A stretch of 64,000 nt of DNA, from positions 248,001 through 312,000 of the forward strand of contig CANMOQ010000003.1 in assembly GCA_947499505.1 (NCBI GenBank), read 5' to 3'. Below, in pieces: positions 54,577 through 62,880 of the stretch (positions are counted from its first letter, which is position 1; each line of letters opens with the position of its first letter). The translations under genes were made by a program, and so were the position numbers. The stretch is from an uncultured Erythrobacter sp. (GTDB taxonomy: Bacteria; Pseudomonadota; Alphaproteobacteria; Sphingomonadales; Sphingomonadaceae). The notes beneath the pieces were generated by a model. That model had not been told where the DNA came from and did no database searches. It worked only from the letters and a program-made list of their open reading frames with translations.

Positions 54577-55421
54577 GCGAAGCCTCTCACCAGATTATCG
54601 CGGACCTCTTAGCCTCGCACACAGGGCAGCACTTGACCGAAAGCCGCAGATGGCGGGTCGGAACGGCTTTGTCTGGTGTGTTCCGCGAGCATGGTATCAG
54701 CAATATTGACCAATTGGTTTGCCTGCTGGCTGACCGGGGCCAAGAGAGCCTTGCCCAAAGCGTGGTCGAGGCGCTGCTCAACAATGAAACCTATTTTTAC
54801 CGGGACAAGCCGACTTTCGATCAGCTGCCCGAGAGTGTCCTGCCAGAGCTGGCTGAAAAACGCGCAGGCACCAAGCGTCTCTCTATCTGGAGCGCTGGCT
54901 GTTCAACCGGGCAGGAAGTGCACTCGATTGCGATGATGTTTGCCGAGCAAGCAGCGCGTTGGCACGATTGGACAATCGAAATTCTGGGTACAGACATTTC
55001 GCACAGCGCCATCGCAACCGCTCGCAGCGGCAGCTACACTCAGTTCGAAGTCCAGCGCGGCCTCAGCGTCGCGCAAATGTTGCGCCATTTTGATGAGACC
55101 AGCACCGGTTGGCAGCTTCATGATGACGTGCTGGCCTACACCCGCTTCCAACAGCACAATGTCCTCAAAGAACCGCCAAGCCGGCAAAGCTTTGACTTGG
55201 TTTTGTGCCGCAATGTGCTGCTATACTTTGATCCGGTCACGCGGCAGGCCGCCTTTGAACGCTTGCGCAGCGCGCTGGCGCTAGACGGTTTCTTGATGCT
55301 CGGCGCAGGTGAGACTGTGGTCGGTCAAACCGATGCCTTTGCGCCTATCTCAGGCCGGGCAAGCATCTACAGTCCGGTCCACGCAACGCCGCAAGCAATG
55401 CGTATGACCGCGACGGGTTAA
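54567..55421 (+). CDS. cheR: Chemotaxis methyltransferase CheR
   Basis: Methylates receptor glutamates using SAM. The 284-residue protein has the CheR N-terminal helices (LLASHTGQHLTESRRWRV), LLNNETYFYRDKPTFD, the SAM loop IWSAGCSTGQEVHSIAM, ILGTDISHSAIATAR and FDLVLCRNVLLYFD. The ATG at 54567 is chosen because it gives the canonical N-terminus and overlaps the cheB stop; the longer frame from 54450 lies inside cheB. Confidence 0.94.
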   Translation: MEVSEASHQIIADLLASHTGQHLTESRRWRVGTALSGVFREHGISNIDQLVCLLADRGQESLAQSVVEALLNNETYFYRDKPTFDQLPESVLPELAEKRAGTKRLSIWSAGCSTGQEVHSIAMMFAEQAARWHDWTIEILGTDISHSAIATARSGSYTQFEVQRGLSVAQMLRHFDETSTGWQLHDDVLAYTRFQQHNVLKEPPSRQSFDLVLCRNVLLYFDPVTRQAAFERLRSALALDGFLMLGAGETVVGQTDAFAPISGRASIYSPVHATPQAMRMTATG

Positions 55422-55450
55422 AGCCTCTCTGCATAGATTACCAAGCCGGG

Positions 55451-55464
55451 TGCAAAATTTTGCA
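55451..55464. promoter_or_regulatory. 14-bp palindrome in the cheR-GGDEF/EAL spacer
   Basis: TGCAAAATTTTGCA, a perfect palindrome 149 bp before the GTG of the GGDEF/EAL gene, inside an AT-rich 190-bp spacer. It could be an operator for that gene. No family assigned. Confidence 0.35.
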
Positions 55465-55612
55465 TATCGGCCAAAAAATCGCGAATGCACTGGGGTAAAA
55501 ACGCTATTTTTCAATGGTTTCGATAAAATGCAATTTACCCTTCTTTAGTTAATTCCCCTTAGTAACGATATTCGCAAAATAGCGCCATAGAGTGCAAGAC
55601 GGGGAATTTTTG

Positions 55613-57148
55613 GTGCCAAACAAATTGACAACACTGCGGCTCACGCCGTCTACGATGGTGGTCGCACCATTCGTAATCTTGTCACTCATTTTTGGCGCTA
55701 TCTCACTCATCGTCATCATGAGCGATGATATCGAGTTTCGCTCTCCCTCCAGCCTTTTGATCGCTGGAATCCTCGTTTACGCTGCGACCATCTTTTTGCT
55801 CAGCCGCCTTGGTCTCATGCAGGCCCGTGAACTGGAGGCGATGACCACCACGGACACTCTGAGCCAGCTGCCCAATCGGCGCGCCTTGCACCAGGATATC
55901 GATGATGCTCTGCGCACACCGACTGAGGTTGCGGTCGCCATCATCGACTTGGACAGTTTCAAGCAGGTCAATGATCATTTCGGCCATTCCGTTGGCGATC
56001 AACTGATTCAAAAATGCTCTGACATTTTGCGGTCCGCTAGCGAGCCAGAGGCCCGTTGCTATCGTTTAAGCGGCGACGAATTTGCAATCCTTATGGTCGG
56101 CGAAGTCGCTGGCACCATTCTGGAAGGCATGTCGCGCACCGTTCTGGAGCAATTGGCAAAGCCATTGGCGATCGGCGACCGCCGAATCCCAGTTGGAGCG
56201 AGCATTGGCCTTGCCCGTTGCACGGGCGATGATCCGGTTGAGTCGTCGGAGCTTATGCGCCGCAGCGACGTCGCGATGTTCATGTCGAAACGTGGTGGCA
56301 AGATGCGCTGCACATGGTTCAATGAGAACTTTGACCGCCGCCGTGAAGCCGTGCGTGAACTCGATGAGGGGCTACGCAAGGCGCTCGCTGAAGGCGAATT
56401 TGCATTGGCCTATCAACCGTTGGTCGATGCCGACAATGGCAAAATCGTAGCAGTGGAGTCGCTCTTACGCTGGAACCGCCCAGACGGCGAAAACATCGGC
56501 CCGAACGTGTTCATCCCGGTCGCTGAGGAATCCGGCCTGATCAATGCGATCGGCCTTTGGGTGCTTCGCCAGGCTGTTACCGACGCCTTGCCGTGGGGCG
56601 AGATCAAGCTGTCTGTGAACATTTCAGCGGCGCAGTTGCGCAACCCTGAGTTCCCAATCCAATTGGGTCAAATCCTTGAGGAAAGCGGTTTCCCGCCGCA
56701 GCGCCTCGAGCTTGAGATCACCGAAACCTGCCTCGTGCTCGACCCAATCGTCGCTGAGCGCACGCTCGATGTCATTCGCGGCTTTGGCGTCAATGTCGCG
56801 CTTGATGATTTCGGCACAGGTTATGCGTCGATCGGATTCTTGCGCCAGTTCCGGTTTGAGAAACTGAAGCTCGACCGCAGTCTTGTTGTTCAAGCCGGTG
56901 ATGATGAAGGCAGCCGCGCGATGATGCTCTCCAGCATCGCCGTCGCCCGCGCACTGAAGATGGAAGTGACGGCCGAAGGTGTAGAAACCACGGCTCAGGC
57001 TGATCTGGTTCGCACGGCCGGATGCGATCAAATCCAAGGTTGGCTTTACTACAAAGCCATGCCAGCTGGCGATATTTCTGGACTGCTTACCACTCCAAGC
57101 GAAGGCGTTGGGGATGCAGCTGAAATTGGCGACGAGGCCGCAGCATAA
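55613..57148 (+). CDS. Membrane GGDEF-EAL cyclic-di-GMP protein, probably a phosphodiesterase
   Basis: A 511-residue protein with two N-terminal TM helices (FVILSLIFGAISLIVIM; LLIAGILVYAATIFLL), a GGDEF domain (about 85-245) and an EAL domain (about 255-500). The GGDEF signature is SGDEF (RLSGDEFAIL), so cyclase activity is doubtful. The EAL catalytic set looks complete: ESLLRW, SVNISAAQL, ELEITETCL, LDDFGTGYAS, KLKLDRS and TAEGVE. That favours c-di-GMP hydrolysis. GTG 55613 is chosen because GGGGAA lies just upstream; GTG 55592 has none. Placed between cheR and the MCP, it ties c-di-GMP to taxis. Confidence 0.88.
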   Translation: MPNKLTTLRLTPSTMVVAPFVILSLIFGAISLIVIMSDDIEFRSPSSLLIAGILVYAATIFLLSRLGLMQARELEAMTTTDTLSQLPNRRALHQDIDDALRTPTEVAVAIIDLDSFKQVNDHFGHSVGDQLIQKCSDILRSASEPEARCYRLSGDEFAILMVGEVAGTILEGMSRTVLEQLAKPLAIGDRRIPVGASIGLARCTGDDPVESSELMRRSDVAMFMSKRGGKMRCTWFNENFDRRREAVRELDEGLRKALAEGEFALAYQPLVDADNGKIVAVESLLRWNRPDGENIGPNVFIPVAEESGLINAIGLWVLRQAVTDALPWGEIKLSVNISAAQLRNPEFPIQLGQILEESGFPPQRLELEITETCLVLDPIVAERTLDVIRGFGVNVALDDFGTGYASIGFLRQFRFEKLKLDRSLVVQAGDDEGSRAMMLSSIAVARALKMEVTAEGVETTAQADLVRTAGCDQIQGWLYYKAMPAGDISGLLTTPSEGVGDAAEIGDEAAA

Positions 57149-57346
57149 CCATTATCACTCGAAGTAGTGTATGATACTTTAGCTTTACTGTAAAATACTC
57201 ATAATATTCTGATTTTACTCATTCAAACGCTAATTCAGAAAAATCAGTTGCAGATAATTTCACCTCTGAGTCCTTCAATGAAGGATTTATAAAGGATTTT
57301 CGTTCAGGAAACTGGTCAACGACGACCTGAGGTGGGAATTTCCAAA

Positions 57347-59212
57347 ATGAACATGATGACGCGGCAGGAAGAGTTTGAACAGCTCGCTGTCCCTGAATTT
57401 GCGCGCAAGATGGAAAAAGAGATCGCAGAAGAAACTGCGGACCTCGCCCTCTCTACCGATCAAACGAACAAAAGCTTCCTCGACCGCATTGAGTGGTTTC
57501 GCAATTTGCGGATCGCCGGCAAGATCAAGGCTATTTTCGGCACGTTCTTCGCCGTATGTTTCGCGATGACTCTGATCTTGGGCCTTGGGTTCACCGAGCT
57601 GTGGAATCGCACCCAGGCCAACAATGACATTAAGGACGGTGTCCTGGCATCGGTCGATTTGCGCGGCACCACCGGAGAGCTGCGCTACAATTCCGTTCGT
57701 TACATCTTTGGCGGTGAAACCATAGCTTTAGAACGGCAACGTGATAGCTATGAAGCGGCTCAAGCGCAGCTTGCCCAAATCAATGGCATCGTTGCTACAC
57801 ACGTTCCGAAAATGGGCGATCGCTTGGCGCAAATTCAAGCTGATCTTGTGGCGTATAATGCCACATTCAATGAGCTTAGAGAAAGCTTGGCGCGAGAAGG
57901 TCGTAGCGAAGCGTCTGTTGCGCTGTCCTATGAGTTGTCGAACAAAGGCGACACCTTGTTTGCAGATTCCCGGATCTTCGCGATCGATCTCTCCGCCCAC
58001 GGCGAACAAATGCGCCAGATGGGTGTCGACTATTTCTTCGCCATGGTTGGGATCGTTATCGCGCTCGGCCTTGTCGCGACGCTGATCCTGCTTCTTGGTT
58101 TACGCTATATGTCTTATGGCATCGGCGAGAGCATTTCAGAGATTACAGACGGCATGAATCGCCTCGCCAAAGGCGACCCGGATTTTGAAATCCGCGGTCA
58201 TGGCCGCGGCGACGAGATCGGCGACATGGCGAAATCGCTGGAGCTGTTCAAACGCGCCAACCGCCAGATGGAAATCTGGGCTCGTGAGCGGGCAAAACGC
58301 GCCGAAGAACAGATCCAAGAGCAAAAAGAACGCGAGCAAGAGCGCGCCGAGAATGAAAAGCGCAAGGCGGAAATGCTCAATGAGCTCGCCAAACAGTTCG
58401 AGCACACGGTGGGCGATGTCGTTCAAGGCGTGGCTGCCGCGTCCAGCCAATTGCAGGTTACAGCGACCCAGATGGCCTCTTCCGCTGAGCAATCGAGCCA
58501 GCGCACCAGCGAAGTCGCGCAAAGCATGAAGGAAGCCAATTCGGGCGCGACGGCAGCGGCGGCAGCTAGTGACGAGTTTGCCATGTCGATTGGTGAAATC
58601 AGCCGTCAAGCGACCTCTTCAAGCGAACTCGCACGCTTGGCCACAGATGCCACCAAAGAGGCAGACACGACCATTTCAGAGCTGTCAGCCTCTGCTGAGC
58701 AAGTTGGCCAAGTGGTTGAATTGATCCAGACCATTGCACAGCGCACCAATCTTCTCGCCCTGAACGCCTCGATCGAGGCGGCACGCGGCGGGGAAGCAGG
58801 ACGCGGATTTGCCGTGGTTGCCAGCGAAGTTAAAGAACTGGCCATGCAAACCAGCCGCGCCACTGAAGAAGTCGCAGCGCAAATCAGCGCGATGCAGGAC
58901 ACCACAGGCGCCAGCGTCAATGCTCTGCGCGCAATTGCTGGTCAGGTTCGCGATCTGGAAAGCACCGCAATCTCGATCGCCAGCGCTGTCGACCAACAGT
59001 CCGTAGCAGGCCAGGATTTGGCCCGCAGCATCGATATGGCTGCGCGCGGGACCGATCAGGTATCTGGCCACATCTCAGACGTGCGCGAATTGTCTCTCTC
59101 AACCGGAACGGCTGCCAGCCAAGTGCTGACCAGCGCCACCGACCTAGAGGAACAGGCCAGCAGCCTGAAAGAGCATGTCCAGGCGTTTCTGACCCGCGTT
59201 CGCGCCGGTTAA
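57347..59212 (+). CDS. Methyl-accepting chemotaxis protein
   Basis: A 621-residue transmembrane chemoreceptor. It has an unusually long cytoplasmic N-terminus (about 60 residues), TM1 ([20 protein letters not shown]), a periplasmic helical sensor (about 85-230), TM2 ([21 protein letters not shown]), HAMP (about 255-310) and the MCP signalling domain with tip [20 protein letters not shown] charged coiled coil rich in Glu and Arg (about 310-345) lies between HAMP and the tip region. AGGTGGGA precedes the ATG. Last gene of the chemotaxis cluster. Confidence 0.94.
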   Translation: MNMMTRQEEFEQLAVPEFARKMEKEIAEETADLALSTDQTNKSFLDRIEWFRNLRIAGKIKAIFGTFFAVCFAMTLILGLGFTELWNRTQANNDIKDGVLASVDLRGTTGELRYNSVRYIFGGETIALERQRDSYEAAQAQLAQINGIVATHVPKMGDRLAQIQADLVAYNATFNELRESLAREGRSEASVALSYELSNKGDTLFADSRIFAIDLSAHGEQMRQMGVDYFFAMVGIVIALGLVATLILLLGLRYMSYGIGESISEITDGMNRLAKGDPDFEIRGHGRGDEIGDMAKSLELFKRANRQMEIWARERAKRAEEQIQEQKEREQERAENEKRKAEMLNELAKQFEHTVGDVVQGVAAASSQLQVTATQMASSAEQSSQRTSEVAQSMKEANSGATAAAAASDEFAMSIGEISRQATSSSELARLATDATKEADTTISELSASAEQVGQVVELIQTIAQRTNLLALNASIEAARGGEAGRGFAVVASEVKELAMQTSRATEEVAAQISAMQDTTGASVNALRAIAGQVRDLESTAISIASAVDQQSVAGQDLARSIDMAARGTDQVSGHISDVRELSLSTGTAASQVLTSATDLEEQASSLKEHVQAFLTRVRAG

Positions 59213-59593
59213 TTTCTGTGAGACGGCGACAATACGCCGTCTAACCAGCCTGAAGGCGCCTCAAAGGGCCGAGCCGCTAGCCAATTTCACTGTTTTTTGC
59301 CGCTTTGCGAGCCGCATTTGCGATTCGCCGTGACCAGCATTCAGCGCGTTTGGCGTTAAACTTAAAGCAGACTAATTTTTCCTGGCGGCGACCGCGATGA
59401 ACCGCGTTTACTCAAAATTTACCGCTGCGACCCCGCGCCTCAGCCGCTTTGGCGATTCTCATCCACAAGCGCGCCCGTCTCGAAGGCGTTCAGAGTTCTT
59501 AATATTTTAACCATTCACATCAATCCAAGCCCAACGCACCCTCTGTAATCCATGCAGCACGAAGGCGTCTCTGCGCGCTGAAAGACTGATTGG
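59213..59593. other. 381-bp spacer between the MCP and S8 protease genes
   Basis: It contains an 8-bp hairpin AGACGGCG-ACAATA-CGCCGTCT (59221-59242) directly after the MCP stop, probably a transcription end although no U-run follows, then no coding signal. An AT-rich block (59497-59520) with a TTAACCAT site leads into the protease gene. Confidence 0.5.
59507..59514. promoter_or_regulatory. CtrA-like half-site before the S8 protease gene
   Basis: TTAACCAT in an AT-rich block 80 bp before the protease ATG. Same octamer as upstream of cheA (50095-50102). Inference of CtrA control rests on the motif alone. Confidence 0.4.
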
Positions 59594-62500
59594 ATGAACA
59601 GAATGGCTAATAAGTTTGCATCAGGAGTTGCTGGAATTGCGATAGCGGCATCGCTCGCAGCCCCTGCCTATGCGCAAGATCAAACGGTCAACGAACTTCC
59701 TGTTTTGGATGAGAAAGACCTCGTTCTTACTAGTGAACTGGCGCCTAACACGCAGCGCCTGTTGCCATTGAATGTCGAGACGGCGGCGGAGGACATTCTT
59801 AACTCGCCAGCATTCGCCGCTTGGTCATCGGATCAAGCCACCGGCACTGTTATCACCGCGACCCCAATCAACGCGGCCATCAACACTGTTCGTCCGGTAG
59901 CCGCTCCAATCGTTAACGCCGATCTCGGCGCAAACACCGGCCGCGTGACGCTGCGGGGCATTGATCCATTCTACGGCGACATCAATCCTTTCTACGGCGA
60001 TATTGGCGCATTTTATGGCGATATTGATGCATTCTGGGGCGACATTAACCCGTTCTATGGTGACATCGGTGCGTTCTATGGCGACATTAACCCGTTTTAC
60101 GGTGACATTGACGCCTTCTATGGCGACATCAGCCCATTCTACGGCGACATTGGCGCGTTCTGGGGCGATATTGACGCCTTCTATGGCGACATCGGCGCAT
60201 TTGATGCGACCAATCTGAAGCTGCTCGGTGAATTCTGGGCAGACAACAGCGCGCATATGGCCGCTGCTGATGAAGTTTGGGGCAGCCTCAACTACACTGA
60301 AAGCAACGGCCAATTCACGCCTGTCTATGATGGCACTCCAGATCGCATCCTCAATGCTCTTGGCACGCTGATCGATCAGGCTGAGGGTCAATTTGGCGCA
60401 GCCTATGAAGCCGAAACCGGTCGTTCGTTCCGCGATGATTTCGTCACCGAAGTTCTCGCACGTCACGGCGTTGATCTGAACGATAAGGTTTCGCTCGCTG
60501 GCAAATCAGCCAATGACCGCGCTGCATTCTTCCTCGACTGGCACGATAGCCTGATGGGCTATTCCGGGATCGATCACGTCGATCATTGGATGAATACGGT
60601 CAATTGGACACCGTCAATAACGCAGATTCAAGGCTCAGGCAGGCAGGCCGTTATCGGTGTGGTTGACGGCAGCTTTGCTGCTGATGCTGACCTTGCCGAT
60701 AACATTGCCTGGTCAGGCGGCGGTGCAACCTCGGTAAATGGCCACGGCGCCGGTGTCGCCAGCCTGATTGCCGCCGCGCATGACGGCGAAGGCATTTTGG
60801 GCATCGCACCGCAGGCACAGCTCGCGACATATAATCCGTTTGATGCCGATAACACCGCGACTTGGGAAGGAGTGCAGCAAGGTATTGAGCAACTGCTCTT
60901 TGCTTATGTCGGCGGCAACGAAACTGGCTATGTCAGCGTCGTAAACCTCTCGCTTGGCGAGAGCGGTTGGGCGGTTTCGCAAGGCTTGGCTGATGTGCTG
61001 AACAGCAACCATCTGCGCCGCTACAATCATGAAACCACCTACGTCGTTGCTGCTGGTAATGACGGTATCACGCAAACGGCGGACATTGATTGGAACTATT
61101 CCAGCGACACCACCTTCATTCTGGTTGGTTCGCTTGGCCTGAATGGCGAAATCTCCAGCTTCTCCAACCGTCCGGGCAGCGCCTGTCTGCTGAACAATGG
61201 AGTGTGTGAAGCTGGTAATGAGCTTTACAATCGCACGATTGTTGCACCGGGCGAATTGATCCTTGTCTCGGACGGCGAAGGCGGCGTGGTCCGGCGCTCT
61301 GGCACCTCATTTGCGGCTCCTTTGGTGTCAGGTGCGATCTCGCTGCTGCACGATCGCTGGACTTGGCTTGCACGCAATCCAGAAGAAACCGCAGAGATCA
61401 TCTTCCGTTCTGCGCAGGATCTGGGCGCGCCTGGCGTGGACGAGGTCTATGGCCACGGTCTGCTGGACGTTGCAGCATCACAATCTCCGCTCGATTTTAA
61501 TGCTCTGACATTCAAAACTCACCGGAAAATTGGCAATATCAATGTGCCAGTCATAACCCCAGTGGGCGAGCTGCTCGGCGCCGGTATCCCGCAGCACTGG
61601 GAAACTGATGGAGTGTTCATCACGGCGATTGAGAAGATCGGTAACACATACCGCGACTTCGCGATCCCGGTATCCTCGTTCACTTACGGCGGCACCACCG
61701 ATGTACTTGGCCATGGTGAGCAACGTTTCCAGGACTTCATCCGAGGCCGCTTTGAAAAATGGCTACTCAGCAAAGGCGCCGACAAAGATGGTGACGGCAC
61801 AATTGGCGTGACCCAGGTCACATCCGCTGTTGCACCAACTCGGGGCGAGTGGAGCCTGCAATACGACATGATCGCACCGCGCCTGACCGATGAGGGCGCT
61901 CTTGATCCTGTCCACACCGCAGCCAGCCTGACTGACCCAAGCGGAAGGTTCTCTTTCACTGTAGGTCATGGCCAAGGCGCGCTTTCGCTGACGGGCCAAC
62001 GCTTCGGCTTGATCAGTGACCACGATCAGAATGTTGGCGGTGTGAACCCCATTTTGGGCCTCGCATCGGGCGAAGTCTTTGGTTCTGCAAGCTTCAAGCC
62101 GACGCCTACAACCACAATCACTGCTGGTTTCAGCGAGGAACGTGAAGATTGGCAAGATCTGTCGGGTGTGTCGGAACTACAGCGTGAAATTCAGCGCAAT
62201 CTTGGTGCCCGCGAAGCGCGCGCCATGATCCTTGGCATTGAGCAGAAGGTGACAGACAATGTCTCGCTGAACGTTCAATGGACCAACCTGCGCGAGGATG
62301 ATGCGCTTCTGGGTGTGCAAACATCCTCTGACGAATTCCTCGGCAATGGTTCAAGCACCAATGCGGTGACCGTTTCTGCCAGCGTCAATCTTGGCCAAGG
62401 CTTCTCATTCGACCTGTCTGCAACCGGTGCTGGAACCGACACTGCGGGAGGACAATTGCTTGCTAACAGCAATCGTATCACCAGCACGGCTGGCCAGATC

Positions 62501-62812
62501 ACGATGAACAAGCGCGGCCTGATGGGCAGCGATGATGTGCTGCGTGTATCGGTCGGCCAGCCGCTGAATGTGGAATCTGGTCAGCTGGAATTTAGCTCTG
62601 AGCAGGTCATCGACCGCGAGACCGGCGAATTGGGCTTTGTGACCCAATCGATTGGTATTGAAACAAAACGCCGCATGACAGGGGAAATTGTTTACGCAAC
62701 GCCGCTAAGCAAGTCTTCGGAGTTAGGATTGTTCGGTCGCTACATCAGCGATGGCGATGGCGATGACCGCCGTAGCTATGTGCTTGGTGCGAGTGTCGGC
62801 CTGCGGTTCTAA
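59594..62812 (+). CDS. Secreted S8 (subtilisin-like) protease with heptapeptide repeats and barrel-like C-terminus
   Basis: A 1072-residue protein. It has a signal peptide (GVAGIAIAASLAAPAYAQ, 11-28), a Pro/Ala/Thr-rich region, then eleven tandem heptapeptides (123-199). The S8 peptidase domain follows with its triad: Asp358 (IGVVDGSF), His384 (NGHGAGVASL) and Ser572 (SGTSFAAPLVSG), plus Asn489 (VVAAGND). A linker has an EF-hand-like DKDGDGTIG. The last 300 residues alternate polar and hydrophobic residues and end GASVGLRF, like an outer-membrane barrel. It could be a self-anchored surface protease or autotransporter-like. Repeat and barrel roles are inferred. Upstream of a TPR gene. Confidence 0.82.
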   Translation: MNRMANKFASGVAGIAIAASLAAPAYAQDQTVNELPVLDEKDLVLTSELAPNTQRLLPLNVETAAEDILNSPAFAAWSSDQATGTVITATPINAAINTVRPVAAPIVNADLGANTGRVTLRGIDPFYGDINPFYGDIGAFYGDIDAFWGDINPFYGDIGAFYGDINPFYGDIDAFYGDISPFYGDIGAFWGDIDAFYGDIGAFDATNLKLLGEFWADNSAHMAAADEVWGSLNYTESNGQFTPVYDGTPDRILNALGTLIDQAEGQFGAAYEAETGRSFRDDFVTEVLARHGVDLNDKVSLAGKSANDRAAFFLDWHDSLMGYSGIDHVDHWMNTVNWTPSITQIQGSGRQAVIGVVDGSFAADADLADNIAWSGGGATSVNGHGAGVASLIAAAHDGEGILGIAPQAQLATYNPFDADNTATWEGVQQGIEQLLFAYVGGNETGYVSVVNLSLGESGWAVSQGLADVLNSNHLRRYNHETTYVVAAGNDGITQTADIDWNYSSDTTFILVGSLGLNGEISSFSNRPGSACLLNNGVCEAGNELYNRTIVAPGELILVSDGEGGVVRRSGTSFAAPLVSGAISLLHDRWTWLARNPEETAEIIFRSAQDLGAPGVDEVYGHGLLDVAASQSPLDFNALTFKTHRKIGNINVPVITPVGELLGAGIPQHWETDGVFITAIEKIGNTYRDFAIPVSSFTYGGTTDVLGHGEQRFQDFIRGRFEKWLLSKGADKDGDGTIGVTQVTSAVAPTRGEWSLQYDMIAPRLTDEGALDPVHTAASLTDPSGRFSFTVGHGQGALSLTGQRFGLISDHDQNVGGVNPILGLASGEVFGSASFKPTPTTTITAGFSEEREDWQDLSGVSELQREIQRNLGAREARAMILGIEQKVTDNVSLNVQWTNLREDDALLGVQTSSDEFLGNGSSTNAVTVSASVNLGQGFSFDLSATGAGTDTAGGQLLANSNRITSTAGQITMNKRGLMGSDDVLRVSVGQPLNVESGQLEFSSEQVIDRETGELGFVTQSIGIETKRRMTGEIVYATPLSKSSELGLFGRYISDGDGDDRRSYVLGASVGLRF
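59960..60190 (+). repeat. Eleven 21-bp repeats encoding I-x-[PA]-F-[YW]-G-D
   Basis: Eleven consecutive in-frame units of exactly 7 codons with no spacers: two positions vary among NP, GA, DA, SP and DP, and Trp replaces Tyr twice. A partial twelfth (IGAF) follows. Synonymous codons differ between units (TAC/TAT, GGC/GGT, ATT/ATC), so the array is old or under selection for the peptide, not a recent DNA slip. Confidence 0.93.
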
Positions 62813-62880
62813 TCCGATACAGCAGATAATCCGACCTTGAAGGAAACTATCAAGGCGGAATGGGGAAATAGGGAACTGAC

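Noticed and set aside
59960..60190. 21-bp repeats as a CRISPR or DNA-level satellite
   Set aside because: Units are contiguous, in frame and vary at synonymous positions, so they are protein repeats.
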